Positions 57,700 through 64,000 of a DNA stretch of 64,000 bases are shown piece after piece. Numbering within the stretch: the first letter of the stretch is position 1; each line of letters starts with the position of its first letter. The notes beneath the pieces were generated by a model. The model was given only the letters and a program-made list of their open reading frames with translations. It was not told the DNA's origin and did no database searches. The position numbers and the translations under genes are program-made. The DNA comes from Streptomyces sp. ISL-87 (GTDB lineage Bacteria > Actinomycetota > Actinomycetes > Streptomycetales > Streptomycetaceae): positions 1 through 64,000 of the forward strand of contig NZ_JAGGOY010000016.1 of assembly GCF_018614095.1 (NCBI RefSeq), written 5' to 3'.

Positions 57700-58368
57700 T
57701 GCCGGATCAGGCAACGCTTGCCCTGTTGTGACGTGACGTGCCGTCCGGGTGCTGTACCAGGCGGCTGTGACTGAGCGCGGCAGTTGACCGCTCTGGCCAA
57801 CTGCCGCGCTCAGATCCCGCTACGGCCTCAGCACTCGCGCAGGCCCGGGGCCGGGTCCTGGCCCGTTTTTACGGAGACGGCGGGGACGTTGCCCCACGCG
57901 CCGTTGTCGAGCTGCGTCCAGTACCAGATGTCATTCCCACCCTGGTGAGGATCACCGTGGCCCCAGCACACGAACCAGTTGAACCCGGTGTCGAGCGTGC
58001 CGCGGGTTGCCGAACGGTAGGAGCGATCCGCGTACCCCTTCGCCCCGACAGCGTTGCCGCAGTAGAGCCTGCCGTCAGAGCGGACCCCGCAATCCGCGGC
58101 ATGGGCGATAGAGGTAGGCATGGAGAGTGCGAACAGGGTGGACGCAGCGAAGGCGCCCAGCATGGTGGTCAAGCGTCGAGTAATCATGATCGACTTAACG
58201 GCCCAGCAGGAGCCAGGTAACGCCCGCCTGACCGGCTCGCCCCAGCAGGGCAGGGGCGGAAAGATCGCGCACGGACTGTCCGCCGCTACATCATCTGGCG
58301 AAACCGCCACGCCGACGACCAGCGCCTACGCGCCGTCGTCGACAGGGCAAACGTTGCCTGATCCGGCA
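57700..58368. mobile_element. 669-bp inverted-repeat element carrying an SH3-like secreted-protein gene
   Basis: Terminal repeats 57698-57725 and 58343-58370 match at 27 of 28 positions in inverted orientation and begin TGCCGGATCAGGCAACG. CTAG is duplicated outside (57696-57699 and 58369-58372), a target typical of IS5-type elements. No transposase is inside; the only gene is a secreted protein. It inserted right at the end of the IS630-ended cassette. Confidence 0.78.
57828..58187 (-). CDS. Secreted SH3-like small protein, 119 aa
   Basis: The signal peptide (MITRRLTTMLGAFAASTLFA, cleavage near AHA, about residue 31) is followed by DCGVRSDGRLYCGN, then RGTLDTGFNWFVCWGHGDPH, WYWTQLDNGAWGNVPAV and GLREC. 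This is the layout of small Streptomyces secreted SH3-like proteins with a disulfide pattern. ATG 58187; the extension to 58310 would hide the signal. It is the only gene in the 669-bp element. Confidence 0.75.
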   Translation of the reverse strand: MITRRLTTMLGAFAASTLFALSMPTSIAHAADCGVRSDGRLYCGNAVGAKGYADRSYRSATRGTLDTGFNWFVCWGHGDPHQGGNDIWYWTQLDNGAWGNVPAVSVKTGQDPAPGLREC

Positions 58369-58687
58369 CTAGCTTGGTCGCATCACGTTGAGGCGGGCGC
58401 TTCCCGCGGGGCACCCGGTCGTCAAGCCCTACGGTGCTGCGCCGGCCAATGAGGTCGCTTTGCGTGTGTGACGGTGACCCGCATGTGGCTAATCTGCTTG
58501 TAGAGCAAGGTGTGCAAGTGGTCGATTGGGGACCCTGGATTCTCTTCAGCAACGCATCTTGGCCCCGTGTTGACACGTCAACACCGGAGCCTGATCGAGG
58601 CGGATGGAGCAGGACGCAGGGGGATGGAAACAGGGCCTAATGTCCGACTCTCCGGCGTTTCCGCAGGTCAGAGAGGTAACAATTTCG

Positions 58688-58709
58688 GGTTCGAATCTCC
58701 TAAGCTCCA
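58688..58709 (+). other. tRNA 3'-end remnant, candidate attR
   Basis: GGTTCGAATCTCCTAAGCTC plus CA looks like the T-loop, 3' T-stem and acceptor strand of a tRNA. No matching 5' part (GGAGCTT start, D-arm, anticodon arm) precedes it, and the 5' T-stem does not pair. This is what integration into a tRNA 3' end leaves at the far side of an element. The 315-bp stretch before it (58373-58687) shows nothing recognisable. The isoacceptor cannot be told. Confidence 0.65.
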
Positions 58710-58715
58710 CATACG

Positions 58716-58760
58716 AAGACCCCTCTGAACTGCGGAAACGCGGTCAGGGGGGTCTTTTTT
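58716..58760 (+). terminator. tRNA-type terminator after attR
   Basis: AAGACCCC (58716-58723) with CTGA pairs to TCAG and GGGGTCTT (about 58744-58756), followed by six T. Such a terminator normally ends a tRNA transcript, supporting a tRNA attachment site. Confidence 0.8.
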
Positions 58761-58912
58761 CGTCCCAGTGTGCGGGCCGCGGCGGTGGGGCACAGGTCGT
58801 CGGCCGCGGTGCGGCCGCCCGGACCCGTGGCGGTGATCGCCGTCCGCCGGATCACAGCTGACGGCGACCCTCGGCTGACGGGCCGTCAGCGTCATTTCGG
58901 TAGCGTCGCGGC

Positions 58913-58968
58913 AAGGGGGCCTGCGGCCGTGTCCTTCCGTCCCGCCGCCGCACGGCCGCAGGCCCCTT
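58913..58968 (+). promoter_or_regulatory. Long hairpin upstream of glycogen synthase gene
   Basis: An 18-bp stem (58913-58931 with 58951-58968, one bulged G) lies in the 320-bp gap before the start at 59086. It could terminate upstream transcripts or form part of the leader. No other promoter feature was clear. Confidence 0.6.
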
Positions 58969-59085
58969 CTCCAGCCCGTGCCGCCTGGGTGTGGCCCTCC
59001 TCGCCGGTCGCTTCGCGAGAGGGACCGCCGACGCCGTGGGGCCGCGGGGCCACGTTGTGCAAGCCATCGACTTCAGGAAGTGCCG

Positions 59086-60294
59086 ATGAACTCGCAGATC
59101 CAGCCGATACGCGTCGACCTGCTCACCAAGGAGTACCCGCCGGAGGTCTACGGCGGCGCCGGAGTCCACGTCGGGGAGCTCGCCAAGGAGCTGCGGAAGC
59201 TGACCGACCTGAGGGTGCAGTGCTTCGGCGCCCCGCGCGGGGCCGAAGGCGTGCTGGCCCACGCCGAACCCCACCTCGGCGACGGGGCGAACCCCGTCCT
59301 GAACACACTCGCGGTGAACGTGGCCATGGCGGCGGCCGCGGAGGGGGCGCGGCTGGTGCACAGCCACACCTGGTACGCCAACGGCGCGGGGCGGCTGGCC
59401 CAGACGCTGTACGGCATCCCGCACGTGGTGACCACCCACAGCCTGGAACCCCTCAGACCCTGGAAGGCCGAGCAGCTGGGCGGCGGCTACGCGGTGTCGT
59501 CGCTGGTGGAGCGGACCGCGCTGGAGTCGGCCGACGCGCTGATCGCGGTGTCACGGGGCATGCGCGAGGACATCCTGCGCGTCTATCCGGACATCGACCC
59601 GGAGCGGGTGCACGTGGTGCACAACGGCATCGACACCGCCGTGCACGTCCCCGACCACGGCACGGCGGCGCTGGAGCGCCACGCCATCGACCCGGACCGG
59701 CCGATCGTGCTGTTCGTGGGCCGGGTGACCCGGCAGAAGGGGCTGCCCCAGCTGCTTCAGGCCGCCTTCGAATTCGACGGGACGGCCCAGCTGGTGCTGT
59801 GCTGCGGCCAGCCGGACACCCCGGAGATCGCGGCCGAGACGGCGGCACTGGTCGACGAGCTGAGCCGGGTCCGCAGCGGTGTCGTACGGATCGACGGCAT
59901 GCTCGACGCGGTGTCGCTGCGGCAGCTGCTGACCCATGCCGCGGTGTTCGTCTGCCCCTCCCTGTACGAGCCGATGGGCATCGTCAACCTGGAGGCGATG
60001 GCCTGCCGCACGGCGGTCGTGGCCACCGCCACCGGCGGCATCCCCGAGGTGGTGACCGACGGCGAGACCGGGCTGCTCGTCCCCATCGAGCAGGAGGACG
60101 ACGGCACCGGCACCCCGCTCGACCCCAAGCGGTTCGCCTCCGACCTGGCCGCCGCCGTGAACCGGCTGCTCGCCGAGCCGGCGCTCGCGGCCCGGATGGG
60201 TGACGCGGGGCGGGCCCGCGCCGAGGAGCACTTCGGCTGGCGGCAGGCGGCCCGGCGTACGCATGACCTGTACCGCCGGGTGCTCGGCGGGTGA
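59086..60294 (+). CDS. glgM: Actinobacterial glycogen synthase / maltose-1-phosphate synthase (GlgM type)
   Basis: The 402-aa GT4-like glycosyltransferase starts RVDLLTKEYPPEVYGGAGVH (about 8-27). It has the GT-B donor motifs LFVGRVTRQKGLPQLL (about 210) and SLYEPMGIVNLEAMAC (about 295, E-x7-E type). This is the corynebacterial/mycobacterial glycogen synthase family, whose mycobacterial member makes maltose-1-phosphate from ADP-glucose and glucose-1-phosphate. The neighbouring GlgE uses that product, which favours this role; older annotation calls it glgA. ATG 59086. Confidence 0.88.
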   Translation: MNSQIQPIRVDLLTKEYPPEVYGGAGVHVGELAKELRKLTDLRVQCFGAPRGAEGVLAHAEPHLGDGANPVLNTLAVNVAMAAAAEGARLVHSHTWYANGAGRLAQTLYGIPHVVTTHSLEPLRPWKAEQLGGGYAVSSLVERTALESADALIAVSRGMREDILRVYPDIDPERVHVVHNGIDTAVHVPDHGTAALERHAIDPDRPIVLFVGRVTRQKGLPQLLQAAFEFDGTAQLVLCCGQPDTPEIAAETAALVDELSRVRSGVVRIDGMLDAVSLRQLLTHAAVFVCPSLYEPMGIVNLEAMACRTAVVATATGGIPEVVTDGETGLLVPIEQEDDGTGTPLDPKRFASDLAAAVNRLLAEPALAARMGDAGRARAEEHFGWRQAARRTHDLYRRVLGG

Positions 60295-60302
60295 CGCACG
60301 GA

Positions 60303-60334
60303 CACCCCGCACCGGCGAAGGCCGGTGCGGGGTG
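60303..60334. terminator. Bidirectional terminator between glgM and glgB
   Basis: CACCCCGCACCGGC (60303-60316) and GCCGGTGCGGGGTG (60321-60334) form a perfect 14-bp stem with loop GAAG between convergent genes. Confidence 0.85.
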
Positions 60335-60358
60335 CGGGGTGCGGGCGGGTGCGCGGGC

Positions 60359-62638
60359 TCAGTGCCTGCGCGGGCGCAGCCAGACCGCACCGAGCGGCGG
60401 CAGGGTCACGGCGGCGCTGGCCGCGAGCCCCTGGAGCGGCTCCCCGTCCGCGTGGATCGGGCCGGGATTGACCGCGCCGCTGCCGCCGTAGGACGCGGCG
60501 TCGGTGTTGAGCGCCTCCGTCCACTCCCCGGCGACGGGCAGGGCCAGCCGGAAGCCGTGGCGGGGGTTCGGCTGGAAGTTGTAGACGCAGACCAGGGGCT
60601 CGCCCGAGGCGCCGTAGCGCACGAAGGAGTACACGTTGTCCTGGGCGGCGTCCGCGTCGATCCACCGGAAGCCGTCGGGGATGGCGTCCTGGCTCCACAG
60701 CGCCGGGTCGGCCAGGTAGGCGCCGTTCAGGTCCCGTACGAGGTCGCGCACGGCGGCGTGCGGGGCGTGCCGGAGCATCGACCAGTCCGTGCCCCGCTCG
60801 TGCGACCACTCGGTGTCCTGCGCGAACTCCTGGCCCATGAAGAGGAGCTGCTTTCCGGGGAAGGCCCACATGAAGGCGAGGAAGGCCCGCAGGTTGGCCA
60901 GCTGCTGCCAGCGGTCTCCGGGCATCTTCGCCAGCAGTGAGCCCTTGCCGTGCACCACCTCGTCGTGGCTGATCGGCAGCATGTAGTTCTCGGCGTACGC
61001 GTACATCATCGGGAAGGTCATCGAGTGGTGCCGGTACTGCCGGTGCACCGGGTCCTCGGCCATGTACGACAGCGAGTCGTGCATCCAGCCCATGTTCCAC
61101 TTCAGCGTGAAGCCGAGGCCGCCGTGGTCGGTGCGCCGGGTCACCCCGTCCCAGGCGGTGGACTCCTCGGCGATGGTGACGACCCCGGGGCAGCGCCGCG
61201 CGACGGTGGCGTTCATCTCCTGGAGGAACTCCACCGCCTCCAGGTGTTCGCGGCCGCCGTACGCGTTCGCCGTCCACTGGCCCTCGGGCCGCGAGTAGTC
61301 GAGGTAGAGCATGGAGGCGACCGCGTCCACGCGCAGCCCGTCGATGTGGAACTCCTCGCACCAGTACACCGCGTTGGCGACGAGGAAGTTGCGCACCTCG
61401 GCCCGGCCGTAGTCGAAGACGAGGGTGCCCCAGTCGGGGTGCTCGCCGCGGCGCGGGTCCCCGTGCTCGTACAGCGGGGTGCCGTCGAAGCGGGCCAGGG
61501 CCCAGTCGTCGCGCGGGAAGTGGGCGGGCACCCAGTCCACGATGACGCCGATGCCGGCCTGGTGCAGGGCGTCGATCAGGGCGCGGAAGTCGTCGGGCGT
61601 GCCCTGCTGGGCCATCGGGGCGTAGTAGGAGGAGACCTGGTAGCCCCAGGAGCCGCCGAAGGGGTGCTCGGCGACGGGCAGGAACTCCACGTGGGTGAAG
61701 CCGAGCGCCTTCAGGTAGCCGGGGAGTTCCCGGGCCAGCTCGCGGTAGCCGAGCCCGGGGCGCCAGGAGCCCAGGTGCATCTCGTACACGCTCATCGGGG
61801 CCCGTTCGGCGGGGACGACGCCGCGCCGGGACAGCCAGGCGGAGTCGCCCCACTCGTAGCGGGAGGTGTGGACGACGGAGGCGGTGCCGGGCGCCGACTG
61901 CGCGGAGGTGGCCAGCGGGTCGGCCTTCTGGATCCACCGGCCGTCCCGGGTCAGGATCTCGTACTTGTAGCGGACCCCGTCGCCGACGCCCGGTACGAAC
62001 AGCTCCCACACCCCGCTGGCGCCCAGGGAGCGCATCGGATGGGCCGAGCCGTCCCAGTGGTTGAAGTCCCCCACCAACCGCACCGCGCGGGCGTTGGGCG
62101 CCCACACGGCGAAGGCGGTCCCCGTCACCGGGCCCCAGCCGGCGTCGTGGCCGCGGGTGTTGGCGCCGAGCACCTCCCACAGCTGTTCGTGCCGGCCCTC
62201 CCTGATCAGGTGCAGGTCGAGCTCGCCGAGGGTGGGCGGGAAGCGGTAGGGGTCGTCGTGGCCGAAGACCTCCTCGCCGCCGCCGTAGGAGGCCAGAACG
62301 CGGTAGTCGGGCACCTCGGTGAGGGGCAGCACGGCGCTGAAGACACCGCCGGCCTCATGGGTGAGCTCGCCCAGCAGCCGGCCGGAGGAGGTGGTGACGT
62401 GCACCGCGTCCGCCAGCGGGCGCAGCACCCGCAGCGTCACCCCGTCGGGGCCCGGGTGCGCGCCGAGCAGTGCGTGCGGGTCGCTGACCTCACCGGTGGT
62501 GAGGCGCTTGAGGTCGGTGCGCGAGAGGTCCGTGCGCGAGAGGTCGGTACGCGTGAGGTCGGTGCGCGTGCGTTCGGCGCGCGCCGGGGCCCCGGGGCGG
62601 GCGGCCGAGGGCGTCGGGGTGGGCGGGGCGGTGGTCAC
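60359..62638 (-). CDS. glgB: 1,4-alpha-glucan branching enzyme
   Basis: The 759-aa GH13 protein has an N1 region, a CBM48 ([20 protein letters not shown], about 175) and the (beta/alpha)8 barrel. Barrel motifs are [28 protein letters not shown] (nucleophile Asp), VTIAEEST (acid Glu) and [13 protein letters not shown]. It makes alpha-1,6 branches in glycogen. GTG 62638 overlaps the GlgE stop as GTGA. The first 45 residues contain four RTDL[T/S/K] repeats coded by a 15-bp tandem repeat (62510-62569), an unusual disordered extension. Confidence 0.95.
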   Translation of the reverse strand: MTTAPPTPTPSAARPGAPARAERTRTDLTRTDLSRTDLSRTDLKRLTTGEVSDPHALLGAHPGPDGVTLRVLRPLADAVHVTTSSGRLLGELTHEAGGVFSAVLPLTEVPDYRVLASYGGGEEVFGHDDPYRFPPTLGELDLHLIREGRHEQLWEVLGANTRGHDAGWGPVTGTAFAVWAPNARAVRLVGDFNHWDGSAHPMRSLGASGVWELFVPGVGDGVRYKYEILTRDGRWIQKADPLATSAQSAPGTASVVHTSRYEWGDSAWLSRRGVVPAERAPMSVYEMHLGSWRPGLGYRELARELPGYLKALGFTHVEFLPVAEHPFGGSWGYQVSSYYAPMAQQGTPDDFRALIDALHQAGIGVIVDWVPAHFPRDDWALARFDGTPLYEHGDPRRGEHPDWGTLVFDYGRAEVRNFLVANAVYWCEEFHIDGLRVDAVASMLYLDYSRPEGQWTANAYGGREHLEAVEFLQEMNATVARRCPGVVTIAEESTAWDGVTRRTDHGGLGFTLKWNMGWMHDSLSYMAEDPVHRQYRHHSMTFPMMYAYAENYMLPISHDEVVHGKGSLLAKMPGDRWQQLANLRAFLAFMWAFPGKQLLFMGQEFAQDTEWSHERGTDWSMLRHAPHAAVRDLVRDLNGAYLADPALWSQDAIPDGFRWIDADAAQDNVYSFVRYGASGEPLVCVYNFQPNPRHGFRLALPVAGEWTEALNTDAASYGGSGAVNPGPIHADGEPLQGLAASAAVTLPPLGAVWLRPRRH

Positions 62639-64000
62639 GACTGCGGGTTCCCGTCGGTGAGTATGTGGGCCACTTGCTGCTGCGGATCCAGGCGTACGTA
62701 GTTCTCGCGCCCCCACTGGTAGGTCTGGCCGGACAGCGCGTCGTGGACCGCGAAGGTCTCCGAGCGCTCCAGGCCGAGCGCGGGCAGGTCCAGCGAGACG
62801 GTGGCCTCGCGGACACTGTGCGGGTCGAGGCTGAGGACCACGAGCACCCAGTCGTCTCCCTCGCCGGACCCGGCCCGCTTGGAGAAGCAGACCACCGCGT
62901 CGTTGTCGGTGCGGTGGAAGCGCAGGTTGCGCAGCTGGCGCAGGGCCGGGTGGGCGGCGCGCACCTCGTTGAGGGTGCGCAGCAGCGGCGCCAGGGTGTC
63001 CCGCTCGGTGTGCCAGTTCCTCGGCCTGTACTGGAATTTCTCCGAGTCCAGGTACTCCTCGCTGGCCGGGCCCGCGGCGACGTTCTCGTACAGCTCGAAG
63101 CCGGAGTAGACGCCCCAGGTGGGCGAGGCCATCGCGGCGAGCACCGCGCGGACGGCGAAGGCGGGCCGGCCGCCGTACTGGAGGTAGGCGTTGAGGATGT
63201 CCGGGGTGTTCACGAAGAGGTTGGGGCGCAGGCAGGCCGCGCTCTCCTCGCCGCCGAGGCCCGCCAGCTCGCCGAGGTAGTCCTCCACCTCGTCCTTGGA
63301 GTTGCGCCAGGTGAAGTAGGTGTACGACTGGTGGAAGCCGACCCGGGCGAGGGCGTGCAGCATGGCGGGGCGGGTGAACGCCTCGGCGAGGAAAAGCACG
63401 TCGGGGTCGCTCTCGTGGACCGCGCCGATCAGCCGTTCCCAGAACGTGAGGGGCTTGGTGTGCGGGTTGTCGACGCGGAAGATCCGCACCCCGTGCGCCA
63501 TCCAGTGGCGCAGGACGCGCAGGCACTCCTCGTGCAGCCCGTCGGGGTCGGTGTCGAAGTCGATGGGGTAGATGTCCTGGTACTTCTTCGGCGGGTTCTC
63601 GGCGTAGGCGATGGATCCGTCGGGCCGGTGCCGGAACCACTCGGGGTGCTGGGTGACCCAGGGGTGGTCGGGCGAGCACTGGAGCGCGAAGTCCAGGGCG
63701 ATCTCGAGGCCGAGCTCGGCGGCGACGGCCACGAAGTAGTCGAAGTCCTCGAGGGTGCCGAGGTCGGGGTGGACCGCGTCGTGCCCACCGGCGGCGGAGC
63801 CGATCGCCCAGGGGGAGCCCGGGTCGTACGGGCCCGCCACGAGGGTGTTATTGGGGCCCTTGCGGTGGCTGGTGCCGATCGGGTGGATGGGCGGGAGGTA
63901 GACCACGTCGAAGCCCATGGCGGCCACCCCGTGCAGCCGCTCGGCGGCGGTGCGCAGAGTGCCCGAGCGGGGCGGGGCGAGGACCCCGTCGGCGTCCGGT
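62635..64000 (-). CDS. glgE: Alpha-1,4-glucan:maltose-1-phosphate maltosyltransferase, partial
   Basis: The GH13_3 enzyme extends glucan chains from maltose-1-phosphate. Only its C-terminal part is in the window; the 5' end is beyond 64,000. Motifs seen: [56 protein letters not shown] (nucleophile Asp) and [13 protein letters not shown] (acid Glu). It is translationally coupled to glgB. Together with GlgM this is the GlgE pathway. Confidence 0.95.
   Translation of the reverse strand, partial: PDADGVLAPPRSGTLRTAAERLHGVAAMGFDVVYLPPIHPIGTSHRKGPNNTLVAGPYDPGSPWAIGSAAGGHDAVHPDLGTLEDFDYFVAVAAELGLEIALDFALQCSPDHPWVTQHPEWFRHRPDGSIAYAENPPKKYQDIYPIDFDTDPDGLHEECLRVLRHWMAHGVRIFRVDNPHTKPLTFWERLIGAVHESDPDVLFLAEAFTRPAMLHALARVGFHQSYTYFTWRNSKDEVEDYLGELAGLGGEESAACLRPNLFVNTPDILNAYLQYGGRPAFAVRAVLAAMASPTWGVYSGFELYENVAAGPASEEYLDSEKFQYRPRNWHTERDTLAPLLRTLNEVRAAHPALRQLRNLRFHRTDNDAVVCFSKRAGSGEGDDWVLVVLSLDPHSVREATVSLDLPALGLERSETFAVHDALSGQTYQWGRENYVRLDPQQQVAHILTDGNPQS

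Noticed and set aside
58610..58710. Complete tRNA gene
   Set aside because: The 3' end fits, but no complementary 5' acceptor strand, D-arm or anticodon arm precedes it, and the 5' T-stem does not pair.
59757..62180. 807-aa open frame on the minus strand across glgM and glgB
   Set aside because: Arg/Pro-rich shadow; glgB and glgM read in other frames with full catalytic motifs.

Overview
The window is high-GC actinobacterial DNA, almost certainly Streptomyces. It has GTG starts, ATGA/GTGA stop-start overlaps, a WhiB protein, a DUF5753/DUF397 regulator pair, an FxLD lanthipeptide cluster and glycogen genes of the GlgM/GlgE type. Positions 1 to about 58,690 look like the right-hand part of a large integrative element. 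It ends at a tRNA 3'-end remnant (58,688-58,709, candidate attR) followed by a strong terminator. The rest (about 58.77-64 kb) is chromosomal: glycogen synthase/maltose-1-phosphate synthase, branching enzyme, and GlgE running off the window. No integrase or second att site is visible; they should lie to the left.

Layout. (i) 0-7.7 kb, plus strand: small element genes (ArdC-like antirestriction, DUF3560, DUF6349-like, HTH, zinc-ribbon proteins). Several share an unusual leader: a GGTTTAATTA promoter box, a hairpin with loop AGGGCAACA, and a CTCTCACCAG box just before the start codon. (ii) 7.8-9.4 kb: two leftward small genes and a repeat-rich region that may hold oriT. (iii) 9.4-13.9 kb: a MobF relaxase-helicase. 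(iv) 13.8-21.5 kb, leftward: an FxLD class I lanthipeptide cluster (precursor, PIMT-like methyltransferase, LanB, LanC, extra elimination-domain protein, TPR-like protein), preceded at 21.9-25.0 kb by a translationally coupled set of regulatory and small proteins. (v) 25.0-26.5 kb: an Scr-type XRE/DUF397 pair behind a seven-copy array phased at exactly 21 bp; the promoter and array are repeated inverted at 53.1-53.4 kb. (vi) 26.7-37.6 kb, leftward: a VirB/VirD4-type conjugation operon (split coupling protein, VirB4, SCO6880-like, VirB6-like, VirB8-like, small membrane protein, lytic enzyme, lipoprotein). (vii) 38.1-44.0 kb, leftward: spread, replication and regulation genes (DUF2637, DUF4326, DnaC-like loader, winged-helix initiator with an embedded palindrome cluster, WhiB, HTH), divergent from an XRE regulator. 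(viii) 45.3-48.3 kb: an amidohydrolase / MAB_1171c-type membrane protein / HExxH metalloprotease cassette. (ix) 48.9-58.4 kb: an accessory zone of small secreted proteins among IS30, IS630 and IS5 fragments, with a sulfotransferase-FGE-like fusion, a NUDIX hydrolase and a sugar nucleotidyltransferase.

Working together: relaxase, coupling protein and the VirB-like channel would transfer the element as single-stranded DNA. This differs from the single-protein TraB/FtsK transfer typical of Streptomyces. The DnaC-like loader and initiator would allow autonomous replication, ArdC-like protein would protect incoming DNA, and XRE, WhiB and Scr regulators would control the programme. The lanthipeptide and the amidohydrolase/membrane protein/protease cassettes look like cargo. 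Function calls rest on motif reading only; no database search was possible.
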